A stretch of 64,000 bases of DNA, taken from assembly GCA_910579175.1 (NCBI GenBank), contig CAJTTB010000003.1, forward strand, positions 62,001-126,000. The letters are read 5' to 3'. Of this stretch, positions 54,501 through 62,751 are shown piece after piece. Source of the DNA: an uncultured Oscillospiraceae bacterium. Its GTDB lineage: Bacteria; Bacillota; Clostridia; Oscillospirales; Ruminococcaceae. The notes under the pieces were generated by a model. That model searched no databases, was not told the origin of the DNA, and saw nothing but the letters and a program-made list of their open reading frames with translations. A program made the translations under genes and the position numbers. Every line of letters begins with the position of its first letter. The first letter of the stretch is position 1.

Positions 54501-54712
54501 AAAATGCTGACTTTGAAGTATTAGATCATATTGAAATTTACTACAGTAACAATCAAAAAATTGCCTCTATTATCGAACGCAATCAAGATACCATCAAAAA
54601 CGATGTATTGGCAGATAGCATTCATTTAATGACCGATGATATCGATGGTGAATCATGGGATATCAATGGTGAATCTATTACCTTTATGATTCAAAAAGTG
54701 ACCAATCAATAA
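51587..54712 (+). CDS. ileS: Isoleucyl-tRNA synthetase (long, type-2-like)
   Basis: Charges tRNA-Ile. The 1,041-residue protein has the class I motifs PHIGHVL near residue 56 and KMSKSKGN near residue 595, a CP1 editing domain (TTTPWTLPSN), and Zn-type cysteines (WRCDTPL, CEGCNHK, CPECGAQ). Its length is closer to eukaryotic-type IleS than to the 920-residue type 1, a class often less sensitive to mupirocin; that property is inference. T-box regulated and ended by its own terminator. Confidence 0.95.
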   Translation: MYQKVSKDLNFVEREKDVEKFWRENHIFEKSIENRKQGPTYTFYDGPPTANGKPHIGHVLTRVIKDMIPRYRTMKGYNVPRKAGWDTHGLPVELEVEKLLGIDGKEQIETYGLEPFIEQCKKSVWQYKGMWEDFSQTVGFWADMNDPYVTYHNDFIESEWWALKQIWEKGLLYKGFKIVPYCPRCGTPLSSHEVAQGYKDVKERSAIVKFKVTDEDAYILAWTTTPWTLPSNVALCVNPNESYVKVQSQDTIYYLAQALATTVLGEDNYTVLETYTGKDLEHKKYQPLFDFVKPAQTCWYITCDTYVTLTDGTGIVHIAPAFGEDDANVGRKYDLPFVQLVDAKGEMTQETPWAGTFCKDADDAILKDLKQRDLLFSAPPFEHSYPHCWRCDTPLIYYARESWFIKMTDIRENLIKNNNTIHWIPESIGKGRFGDWLENVQDWGISRNRYWGTPLNIWECEGCNHKHAIGSIEELKQLSNNCPDNIELHRPYIDAVTLTCPECGAQMKRVPEVIDCWFDSGSMPFAQHHYPFENQDLFKQQFPADFISEAVDQTRGWFYSLLAISTLIFNQAPYQNVIVLGHVQDENGQKMSKSKGNAVDPFKALETYGADAIRWYFYSNSAPWLPNRFHAKAVQEGQRKLMSTLWNTYAFFVLYANIDQFNPMEHDLKPETLCTMDRWLLSKLNSLVLTVDDSLEHYKIPEAARALQEFVDEMSNWYVRRNRERFWAQEMSQDKINAYMTLFIALTHVSAVAAPMIPFMTEQIYRNLVCSVDPSAPESVHLCDFPTGNPQLIDPVLEENMEKVLKIVALGRAARNNANIKNRQPIAHMYIKSEHQLDELYQSIIKDELNIKSISFIDDAAQFISYTFKPQLKILGQKYGKKVNEIRNLLASLDGTQAKKELDQTGFISLTLSDSTIQLSEEELLIDTAQTEGFESSSERGITVVLDTHLTEELIEEGFVREIISKIQSMRKNADFEVLDHIEIYYSNNQKIASIIERNQDTIKNDVLADSIHLMTDDIDGESWDINGESITFMIQKVTNQ

Positions 54713-54727
54713 TACTCTCAACCCAAC

Positions 54728-54762
54728 AAAGACGAGTAACAAATCTGTTACTCGTCTTTTAT
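54728..54762 (+). terminator. Terminator of ileS
   Basis: A 13-bp perfect stem (54728-54740 with 54747-54759) and six-base loop, 15 bases after the stop codon, with a T-tail. Confidence 0.88.
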
Positions 54763-54900
54763 TTGATATCAGGCAATCTGTCTATTTTTTTCAAACTTTA
54801 CATAAAGAAACTAACTTTATTTCACAAAAATTTAATCATCTAACACATCAAAAATGATATAATCAAGATGAAAATTCACGAAATAGGGAGCGTTTTATGG

Positions 54901-55335
54901 ATGAATATTTTACTTTTTTTAACCCCCAAAAATCAAGTCGCTTTTTTACACAATAATTGTACTTTAAGACAGGCACTGGAAAAAATGGAATTTCACCACT
55001 ACACCGCTATTCCAATGATAGACTGTAAGGGAGAATATGTCGGTACATTGACGGAAGGAGACTTGCTTTGGTCAATCAAAAAAAACTTTTCGCTTAATTT
55101 TAAACAGGCGGAAAACTTCCCCATCATGAAGGTACAGCGCCACCATCATGTCAAAGCGGTGAAGGCAACCACACATATGGAAGACTTAATCAATACGGTT
55201 TTAAATCAAAATTACGTTCCTGTTGTAGACGACCGCAATGTTTTTATTGGTATTATCACCCGCAAACGCATTATCCAATATTTTTATGAAAAAGCATATC
55301 CAAATCAAACAAATATCCTCCCACAAGTTTTATAA
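54901..55335 (+). CDS. CBS-domain protein
   Basis: A 144-residue protein with two CBS motifs, one near YTAIPMIDCKGEYVGTLTEG and the other near YVPVVDDRNVFIGIITRKRI. CBS pairs bind adenosine nucleotides and regulate partner enzymes. I start it at ATG 54901 (MNILLFLTPKNQV), with GGGAGC upstream. IMP dehydrogenase, which itself contains CBS domains, follows at 150 bases but has its own promoter. Partner unknown. Confidence 0.85.
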   Translation: MNILLFLTPKNQVAFLHNNCTLRQALEKMEFHHYTAIPMIDCKGEYVGTLTEGDLLWSIKKNFSLNFKQAENFPIMKVQRHHHVKAVKATTHMEDLINTVLNQNYVPVVDDRNVFIGIITRKRIIQYFYEKAYPNQTNILPQVL

Positions 55336-55425
55336 CGATTTTTTCTTTGCTGATTGATTCTGGATTTTCTTCTATCCGATAGATACTGATAATCTTTATA
55401 AATTTTACGCAATCTCAAAAAATAC

Positions 55426-55454
55426 TTGCTTTTTTAACAAAATAACGGTATAAT
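55426..55454 (+). promoter_or_regulatory. Promoter of the IMP dehydrogenase gene
   Basis: TTGCTT (55426-55431) and TATAAT (55449-55454) with a 17-base spacer. The 7-base word AACGGTA overlaps the -10 and recurs 12 bases later. Confidence 0.7.
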
Positions 55455-55487
55455 TAACGGTAAAATTATTTTAAAGGAGTCGATAAA

Positions 55488-56996
55488 ATGGCGTACTATT
55501 TTGACCAGCCATCTCATACTTTCAGTGAATATTTATTAGTTCCCGGGTATTCTTCTGCCGAATGTATTCCTGCAAACGCTTCATTAAAAACACCAATTAC
55601 AAAATTCAAAAAAGGCGAAGAACCTGCGATTACTATGAATATTCCACTGGTCTCTGCGATTATGCAGTCTGTTTCAGATGATAATATGGCAATTGCACTT
55701 GCAAAAGAAGGCGGAATTTCTTTTATCTATGGTTCTCAAACAGTACAACAACAAGCCGAAATGGTCAGAAGGGTAAAAAACTACAAAGCTGGATTTGTTA
55801 TCAGCGATTCTAATATCAAGCCAGATCAAGATTTGGCTGATATTTTGGCACTTAAAGAAAAAACAGGTCATTCTACTGTAGCTGTCACAGATGATGGTTC
55901 CCCAAATGGGAAGCTCATTGGAATTGTAACAAGTCGCGATTATCGTGTCAGTCGTTTGGATAAATCAACCAAAGTTCATCAATTTATGACTCCAATTGAA
56001 CAAATTATCTACGCAAAAGATGGTACCAGTCTAAAAGAAGCAAATAACATTATATGGGATAAAAAATTAAATGCACTTCCAATTGTGGATGATGATATGC
56101 ACTTAATATCTTTTGTATTTCGTAAGGACTACGATTCCCATAAAGAAAATTCATTGGAACTCTTAGATAATTCCAAGCGCTATATTGTCGGTGCTGGTAT
56201 CAATACCAGAGATTATGAACAACGTGTTCCTGCGCTGGTAGAGGCTGGAGCAGATATTTTGTGTATCGATTCTTCCGAAGGATTTTCCGAATGGCAAAAG
56301 ATGACAATTGATTACATTCGTCAAAACTATGGTGACAGCGTAAAAGTTGGCGCTGGAAATATCGTGGACCGCGAGGGCTTCCGTTTTTTGGCTGAAGCTG
56401 GAGCTGACTTTATTAAAATCGGTATCGGCGGCGGCTCTATCTGTATCACTCGTGAAACAAAAGGTATTGGACGCGGACAAGCAACCGCAGTCATTGAAGT
56501 GGCGAAAGCCAGAGACGAATATTATGAAGAAACTGGCATTTATATCCCTATTTGTTCTGATGGTGGAATTGTACACGATTATCACATCACGTTGGCATTG
56601 GCAATGGGCAGTGATTTTTGTATGTTGGGAAGATATTTCTCTCGTTTTGATGAAAGTCCAACCAATAAAGTTATGGTAAACGGCAACTATATGAAAGAAT
56701 ATTGGGGCGAAGGTTCTTCTAGAGCTAGAAACTGGCAACGCTATGATATGGGAGGCGCTTCTAAATTATCCTTTGAAGAAGGCGTTGATTCTTATGTACC
56801 TTATGCTGGCAGCTTACATGACAATTTATCCATTACATTGAGTAAAGTTCGCTCTACTATGTGTAATTGTGGCGCTTTAAGTATCCCAGAATTACAACAA
56901 AAAGCAAAATTGACTTTGGTTTCCTCTGTTAGTATTGTAGAGGGTGGCGCCCATGACGTTGTATTAAAAGACAATAATATGATGCCAGTAAAATAA
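55488..56996 (+). CDS. guaB: IMP dehydrogenase
   Basis: Oxidises IMP to XMP, the committed step to guanine nucleotides. The 502-residue protein has a TIM-barrel catalytic domain with an inserted CBS pair (residues around 110-225). The active-site Cys is in GIGGGSICITRE, and the flap GASKLSFEEGVDSYVPYAGS is present. Slightly longer than E. coli GuaB (488), as seen in several Firmicutes. AAAGGAG precedes the ATG. Confidence 0.93.
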   Translation: MAYYFDQPSHTFSEYLLVPGYSSAECIPANASLKTPITKFKKGEEPAITMNIPLVSAIMQSVSDDNMAIALAKEGGISFIYGSQTVQQQAEMVRRVKNYKAGFVISDSNIKPDQDLADILALKEKTGHSTVAVTDDGSPNGKLIGIVTSRDYRVSRLDKSTKVHQFMTPIEQIIYAKDGTSLKEANNIIWDKKLNALPIVDDDMHLISFVFRKDYDSHKENSLELLDNSKRYIVGAGINTRDYEQRVPALVEAGADILCIDSSEGFSEWQKMTIDYIRQNYGDSVKVGAGNIVDREGFRFLAEAGADFIKIGIGGGSICITRETKGIGRGQATAVIEVAKARDEYYEETGIYIPICSDGGIVHDYHITLALAMGSDFCMLGRYFSRFDESPTNKVMVNGNYMKEYWGEGSSRARNWQRYDMGGASKLSFEEGVDSYVPYAGSLHDNLSITLSKVRSTMCNCGALSIPELQQKAKLTLVSSVSIVEGGAHDVVLKDNNMMPVK

Positions 56997-57006
56997 TCCA
57001 TTACAT

Positions 57007-57040
57007 AAAAAACGGCTGCAAATATTGCAGCCATTTTTTA
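57007..57040 (+). terminator. Terminator of guaB
   Basis: GGCTGCA pairs with TGCAGCC across AATAT, with A and T runs on either side. Confidence 0.85.
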
Positions 57041-57198
57041 ATACGCCGTTTATGCAGTGATTTATCAAGCCTATCCTATAAAAAAAGGGATGTTTTTTGT
57101 CACTTAATCAATATCTCCTCACCTTCCATACAAATTTCTATCTTTTATCATCTAATATAATTTTACTATCATATATATAGAAAGAAAATTAAAAAAAT

Positions 57199-58110
57199 AT
57201 GGTTAAATTCAATTTAGATAAGGTTATCTTTTACTTAAATCAGGAATATGATTTTACATGGCTTCAATCACTTGGCAAAGTCTTTGCTGTTTTTTCTCAA
57301 AATGACTGTGGAAATATCAGTTTTGGTGTGGATAACAGCAAAGAAAAATTTTTTATTAAGATAGCAGGCTTAAAAACAATCGAATCCATACAAACACAAC
57401 AAGAAGCAATCACTACATTAAAATCAGCAATGCAGATATATACAGATATCAAACATCAAAATCTAATTAAACTGATTCGTCATGATTCTTTTGACAATCT
57501 ATATATTGCTGTATTTCAATGGGCTGAAGGCGATTGTTTATTTGACCATTGGAATTTTGAAACTTATCAAAAAAACCCAAAAATTTTGCCACCTGCAAAA
57601 CGGTTTAAACAATTGCCACTTTCCAAAAGAATTGATTCAGCAGATGTGGTGTTTTCCTTCTTGGACACGGTTTCAAAAAAGGGATATGTTGCTGTAGACT
57701 TTTATGACAGCAGTATCCTGTATGATTTTCACAGCGATACCACCACAATTTGTGACATTGACCTTTTTCGGAAGAAACCTACATTTAACAATATGGGTGA
57801 AGACTACTATGGCACAAAAAGATTCAAAGCACCAGAAGAATACCGATACGGAGATATCATTGACGAAGCAACAAATGTATACACACTTGGGGCTTTGCTT
57901 TTTAACAATTATTTCGGCAACTATACGGATAAAGAAATACAACAAAGATATGAAAACAACGCATTTACACCTTGCTCTTTAGAAAATTGGGAATTCACGA
58001 AGGAATGTTATCACGTTGCATTAAAAGCCGTTTCTATCGAAAAATCGAAAAGATATTCCACCATCAGTGAATTTCATACAGCTTGGAATGCCGCTTTATC
58101 TGCCAAATAA
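57199..58110 (+). CDS. Protein-kinase-like protein, divergent
   Basis: A 303-residue protein with a recognisable but divergent kinase fold: Lys54 in FFIKIAG, a catalytic-loop equivalent YVAVDFYDSSILYD in place of HRDxxxxN, CDIDLF in place of DFG, and FKAPEEY matching APE. The usual Asn is Ser172. The conserved Asp167 is present, so activity is possible but uncertain. No membrane segment. It precedes a HAD phosphatase gene by 90 bases and may form an operon with it. Confidence 0.72.
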   Translation: MVKFNLDKVIFYLNQEYDFTWLQSLGKVFAVFSQNDCGNISFGVDNSKEKFFIKIAGLKTIESIQTQQEAITTLKSAMQIYTDIKHQNLIKLIRHDSFDNLYIAVFQWAEGDCLFDHWNFETYQKNPKILPPAKRFKQLPLSKRIDSADVVFSFLDTVSKKGYVAVDFYDSSILYDFHSDTTTICDIDLFRKKPTFNNMGEDYYGTKRFKAPEEYRYGDIIDEATNVYTLGALLFNNYFGNYTDKEIQQRYENNAFTPCSLENWEFTKECYHVALKAVSIEKSKRYSTISEFHTAWNAALSAK

Positions 58111-58200
58111 ATATTTGTATCATCGCCTACCATACTAGTTTGTCTTTATCAATACAACAAGCAAAAAAACTTTATTTTCAAACAGAAAGGGATTTTATTG

Positions 58201-58827
58201 ATGAAAAAACTAATTGTCTTCGATCTAGATGGCACACTGAACCAAACAAAATTATATGCTGTAAAGGCAACACAAAAAGCACTTGCAGAATATGGTATAA
58301 CCGATAAAAGCGAAGAGGAAATCATCTCTTATTTTGGAGCAAGACCAGAAGACTATGCCAAACACTATTTTTCCGATCCACAAACACAACAGGCATTTTT
58401 AAAATCCTGTGCACAATATGAAAGCCAGCTTATTCAAACACTCGGAAAACCCTTTGATGGCATTTCTGAGCTATTAAATAAGCTGAAATCTGAACAATAC
58501 TTATTGGCGATTTGTTCCAATTCATCCCATCGATATATTACAATGGTTTTAGATACACTGCATTTATTGGAACAAATCGATTATATTCAACCACTTCTTC
58601 CAAATCTTATCAAAGATGATACCTTGCGCTTACTGTTGCAACAGGTTTGTCCAGATAAAGCAGTTATGATTGGTGATCGCATTTATGATAAACAAGCAGC
58701 CAATCACAACCAAATTCCCTTTATTGGCTGTGGATATGGGTATAACCGAACTGAAATTTTAGATGCTGATTTTGTTGCAGAAGTTCCTTTGGACATTTAT
58801 GATGGAATCAAACAGTTAATCGGTTAA
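58201..58827 (+). CDS. HAD-family phosphatase (phosphoglycolate phosphatase-like)
   Basis: A 208-residue HAD hydrolase with nucleophile motif VFDLDGTLNQTK, a helical cap, SNSSH as motif II and IGDRIYDKQAA as motif IV. The similarity is to Gph/PgmB-like enzymes that act on small phosphates. ATG 58201 follows AAAGGGA; a TTG one codon earlier is an alternative. It converges with and overlaps the lipoprotein gene by 12 bases. Confidence 0.85.
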   Translation: MKKLIVFDLDGTLNQTKLYAVKATQKALAEYGITDKSEEEIISYFGARPEDYAKHYFSDPQTQQAFLKSCAQYESQLIQTLGKPFDGISELLNKLKSEQYLLAICSNSSHRYITMVLDTLHLLEQIDYIQPLLPNLIKDDTLRLLLQQVCPDKAVMIGDRIYDKQAANHNQIPFIGCGYGYNRTEILDADFVAEVPLDIYDGIKQLIG

Positions 58828-60012
58828 GTCGTCCAGATATTCTACTTGAAAAATCATCAATCCAGAATCTCCATTGGTAATAATAGAAGTGCTCATTGTA
58901 GCAGTGCTATAGGGAAATTTTCGGAACGCAATATGTACACCATCATCTACCATCTGCATAAATTCATCTACCATTTGTTGAGAGGCAAACTTCAACTGTA
59001 TAGAAGTATCACGCCGTTCCACCGTTTGACTTAATAAATCCACAATATACTGTATTGTATCATCATTAAGCTGATCAATATATAAACCATAGTAACGATA
59101 ATAATAATAATCTGTATTTTCACAGTGTGGAATTGGTACAAAACAATCATATTCACTACTGGGTTCTCCAATAAAGGGAGAATGAATAATTCTATTTTCC
59201 ATTATCTGCTGGTCAGTTAAATTGAAGTTGGTATAAACTATCTCAGAAGCACCATCTAATGGACTATCCCAAGTGACATCAATGTGATAGTAATTTCCAT
59301 CAATTTTTACGACATTCCAAGCATGTGGAACATTTTCCAAAGAAATTCCATAAACAATTCTACTCTCCATTCCAATCTGGGTCAATAAATACTGAAATGC
59401 AAAAGCGTAGCCGTCACAGACGGCACGCTTTTCTACCAATGCGCCATAAATATTATGAGCAAAACTTCCAGATTCATCATAAGTAATGCTTTTTGCCAGA
59501 TAATCATGTAGATATTGTACCTTTTGATATTCACTCATATCTGATGAAATGCCGTTTAAAATTAGTCTTGCTTGCGTTTCTACCATCAAATTCATCTCCT
59601 CTACCATGTGCTTGGTATAGGTTATTTCCTGTCCAGTAGTGGCATCCCGATAGTCGTAGGAAAAACGGATATTAGAAACATCTTTTGTAAAAACATTGTA
59701 ATCATAACCATAATCAGACGCAAGCCAAAAAACTTGTGGATTATCCGCCTTATAAAATTCCACCAATTTTTTCAACTTATCCTGACTAAGATGTTTTAAA
59801 TTAATATTAGTTTGTAATGAATAAACCCCTTGTTCTATCCATTCATAATTTTGCCGCATTTGTTCATCTAGTAAATCCTTTGCAATGGTGCTGTTTCCCA
59901 CCTGCTGAATTTGAAGCAATTGAGAAAATTCAGTATTATCAACAGAAATCACATTACAAGAACTCAATATACATACCAATAACAACAGACTAACGAAATG
60001 TCTTATTTTCAT
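58816..60012 (-). CDS. Transglutaminase-like lipoprotein
   Basis: A 398-residue surface protein. The N-terminus is a type II signal peptide, MKIRHFVSLLLLVCILSSCN, with the lipobox LSSC. The core has transglutaminase motifs: Cys in RAVCDGYAFAFQYLL, His in PHAWNVV and Asp in YYHIDVTWDSP. Such proteins may crosslink or hydrolyse peptides outside the cell; most are uncharacterised. It sits just downstream of the ATPase gene (one-base gap) and may be co-transcribed. Confidence 0.85.
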   Translation of the reverse strand: MKIRHFVSLLLLVCILSSCNVISVDNTEFSQLLQIQQVGNSTIAKDLLDEQMRQNYEWIEQGVYSLQTNINLKHLSQDKLKKLVEFYKADNPQVFWLASDYGYDYNVFTKDVSNIRFSYDYRDATTGQEITYTKHMVEEMNLMVETQARLILNGISSDMSEYQKVQYLHDYLAKSITYDESGSFAHNIYGALVEKRAVCDGYAFAFQYLLTQIGMESRIVYGISLENVPHAWNVVKIDGNYYHIDVTWDSPLDGASEIVYTNFNLTDQQIMENRIIHSPFIGEPSSEYDCFVPIPHCENTDYYYYRYYGLYIDQLNDDTIQYIVDLLSQTVERRDTSIQLKFASQQMVDEFMQMVDDGVHIAFRKFPYSTATMSTSIITNGDSGLMIFQVEYLDDLTD

Positions 60013-60013
60013 T

Positions 60014-62632
60014 TTACTTCCTCAATTTTTTAGATTTTTTGATTAAAAACATTGACATAATAGAAGGTATCATACAAAAACTCAATGCAATTAATATTTG
60101 TTTCATTTCTAATGATACTGTATTTAGAATAAATTGTAAAGGAGATAAATAAATTGTACAAATTAAAATGGTCAATGATACCATTGCTGCTGCAATTAAT
60201 TTGGGATTGTTAAAAATTGGAATTCCCAACAAAGTATGTTGTTCACTCTTACATTCAAATACATTGATTAATTGTGTGACAATCAATGTAAAATAAGCGC
60301 CTGTTCTACCAATGTCCACATTTCCGGTCATACGATAAAGTGTTGTAAAGGTTGCAAGCGTACTTAAACCAATAAAAATACCGCGAAATACAATTTTAGA
60401 GAGCAAACCATCTGAGAAAATTCCAGCATCCTTTTTACGTGGACGCACATTCATAATATGTTTTTCAGGCGGTTCTAATCCCAAAGCAATTGCGGGTAAT
60501 CCATCAGTTACCAAATTAATGAGTAAAATTTGAATCGGCAACAAAATCACTGGCATTCCCATCAACATTCCCAAAAACATTGTGATTACTTCACCAATAT
60601 TACAAGAGAGCAGATAACGGATAAATTTTCGGATATTAGAATAAATGACTCGTCCTTCCTTAACGGCATTCACCAATGTAGAAAAATTATCATCTAACAA
60701 TATAATCTCGGAAGCTTCTTTGGTAACATCTGTTCCAGTCTTTCCCATACTAACGCCAATATCTGCTTGTTTGATGGCAGGAGCATCATTCACTCCATCA
60801 CCGGTCATTGCTACAATATTACCTCTCTTTTGAAAGGCATCCACAATCATCAATTTATGTTTGGGACTTACTCTGGCAAAGACAGACACTTTATCCACAA
60901 TTTGTTCTAATTGTTCTTGATTTATTTGGTCAAGTTCTTTTCCTTCCATCACCAAGTCACCCTGTTGATAAATGCCAATCTCTTGAGCGATTGCACAGGC
61001 AGTCAATTTATGATCTCCAGTAATCATCACTGTTTTGATGCCTGCTCGTTTACAAGTATCAACGGCATCTCTCACCTCTGGGCGAGGTGGGTCAATCATA
61101 CCGATTAAGCCTAAGAACACCAATCCTTCTTCTCGTTCGTCTTGCTTTCCATTTACCTTTTTAAATGCTGTTCCAATGACACGCAATGCTTTTTTTGCCA
61201 TCTGTTCATTGCTCTGTGCAATTTTCTTTCGATAATCTGCTGATAACACCTTATCTCCTAAATCGGTACGCACATAAAAACATTTATCTAAGATGACATC
61301 AAAAGCACCCTTTGTAAACATATATTTCTGTCCTGCTTGGTTTTCCACAATCACAGACATACATTTTCTTTTACTATCAAAGGGAATTTCAGCGATTCTC
61401 TGATATTCCTTTAGGACTTCCTTTTCTGAAATTCCTACAAGTTTGGCAAATCGAACCAATGCAATTTCTGTGGGTTCTCCAATGAAATTTTTTCCTTGTA
61501 CTTTTGTATTATTGCATAACAATGTACATAATGAAACGATATATTCAGTAGATTGATATTCAAATGTCACCCGGTCATGAATGGGAATCTCTTTTCCTAT
61601 GGAAGAAAGATGCATCACCGTCATATGATTTTGAGTCAATGTACCAGTTTTATCAGAACAAATTACTGTTGTACAACCCAATGTTTCCACAGAATGCAGT
61701 TTACGAACCAAAGCACGTCGTTTTACCATTCTGCCTACTGCCAAAGCCAGCGCAATGGTAACAATTGCAGGAAGCCCCTCCGGAACCGCTGCTACTGCTA
61801 AGGAAACTCCAGTAATCAACATATCTAAAATTGGTTCTCCACGCAATATTCCAGCAACCGATACAATGACACAAATAATCAAACAGCCAATGGCAATATA
61901 TTTCCCTAACTGACCCAATTTCTTTTGTAATTGCGTTTCCTCTTCTTCAATATCGTGCAACATTCCCGCAATACTTCCCATTTGTGTGTTCATACCAGTT
62001 GCAATAACCTGTACTTCTCCATGCCCTTTGACAACTGTCGTCCCCATATATAATACATCTTCACGATTCAATTGGTTATTCGTATGTATTTCAGTGCAAG
62101 CCGTCTTACTAACTGGTACAGATTCCCCTGTCAATACTGCTTCTTCTGCTGCAAGACTGTGATTTTGTAAAATCACCGCATCTGCACAAATACGGTCGCC
62201 TGTTTCTACCTCAAGAATATCTCCAGGTACTACATCTTCCGCCTTTATCTTAACAAGTTGCCCATTTCGATAAACCATTGCCATTGGAGCAGTCATTTTC
62301 TTTAGCGCTTCTAACGTTTTTTCTGTCTTATACTCCTGCAAAAATCCCATGATACCATTCATCAATACAATCACAGCAATCGCAATCGCTTCTACAAATT
62401 CACCTAGAAAAATAGAAATGACTGTAGAAATCAGTAAAATTATTGTCATAATATCCTTGTACTGATTGAAAAAAATCTTAATCGGATTATTTTTTTTCTT
62501 TTGTTTTAATTGATTTTTTCCATACTGTTGTAATGCCTTTTGAGCCTGTACACTGGTCAAACCCTTTTGCTGCATCACTTTGGGAGATTCTATCTGTTCA
62601 TAATCCTGCTCTAGAATATTTAATAGTTTCAT
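60014..62632 (-). CDS. Cation-transporting P-type ATPase (calcium-type, P2)
   Basis: Pumps cations, most likely Ca2+, out of the cell. The 872-residue protein shows the P-type sequence set: phosphorylation Asp in ICSDKTGTLTQNHM, TGESVPVSK in the A-domain, and MTGDGVNDAPAIKQADIGVS in the hinge. The N-terminal cation ATPase domain starts near residue 10, with about ten membrane segments overall. The PEGLPAIVTIALALAVGRMV helix (M4) is the Ca2+ type. It precedes the lipoprotein gene on the minus strand. Confidence 0.92.
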   Translation of the reverse strand: MKLLNILEQDYEQIESPKVMQQKGLTSVQAQKALQQYGKNQLKQKKKNNPIKIFFNQYKDIMTIILLISTVISIFLGEFVEAIAIAVIVLMNGIMGFLQEYKTEKTLEALKKMTAPMAMVYRNGQLVKIKAEDVVPGDILEVETGDRICADAVILQNHSLAAEEAVLTGESVPVSKTACTEIHTNNQLNREDVLYMGTTVVKGHGEVQVIATGMNTQMGSIAGMLHDIEEEETQLQKKLGQLGKYIAIGCLIICVIVSVAGILRGEPILDMLITGVSLAVAAVPEGLPAIVTIALALAVGRMVKRRALVRKLHSVETLGCTTVICSDKTGTLTQNHMTVMHLSSIGKEIPIHDRVTFEYQSTEYIVSLCTLLCNNTKVQGKNFIGEPTEIALVRFAKLVGISEKEVLKEYQRIAEIPFDSKRKCMSVIVENQAGQKYMFTKGAFDVILDKCFYVRTDLGDKVLSADYRKKIAQSNEQMAKKALRVIGTAFKKVNGKQDEREEGLVFLGLIGMIDPPRPEVRDAVDTCKRAGIKTVMITGDHKLTACAIAQEIGIYQQGDLVMEGKELDQINQEQLEQIVDKVSVFARVSPKHKLMIVDAFQKRGNIVAMTGDGVNDAPAIKQADIGVSMGKTGTDVTKEASEIILLDDNFSTLVNAVKEGRVIYSNIRKFIRYLLSCNIGEVITMFLGMLMGMPVILLPIQILLINLVTDGLPAIALGLEPPEKHIMNVRPRKKDAGIFSDGLLSKIVFRGIFIGLSTLATFTTLYRMTGNVDIGRTGAYFTLIVTQLINVFECKSEQHTLLGIPIFNNPKLIAAAMVSLTILICTIYLSPLQFILNTVSLEMKQILIALSFCMIPSIMSMFLIKKSKKLRK

Positions 62633-62710
62633 CCTTTCACCTCATTGATTTTTTCAAGTATCATCAAAACTATACATATTCTATTGCTTTGAAATTTATC
62701 ACCATTACAG

Positions 62711-62746
62711 AAAAAAACAGCTCTATGAAATTCATAGAACTGTTTT
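62711..62746 (-). terminator. Terminator of the MATE gene
   Basis: A 16-bp stem with one mismatch (62714-62729 with 62731-62746), followed by seven T residues in the minus direction. Confidence 0.82.
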
Positions 62747-62751
62747 TTCTT

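Noticed and set aside
56163..56738. 191-residue open frame on the minus strand
   Set aside because: It lies entirely antisense to guaB, has no ribosome binding site and its composition follows from the coding strand.
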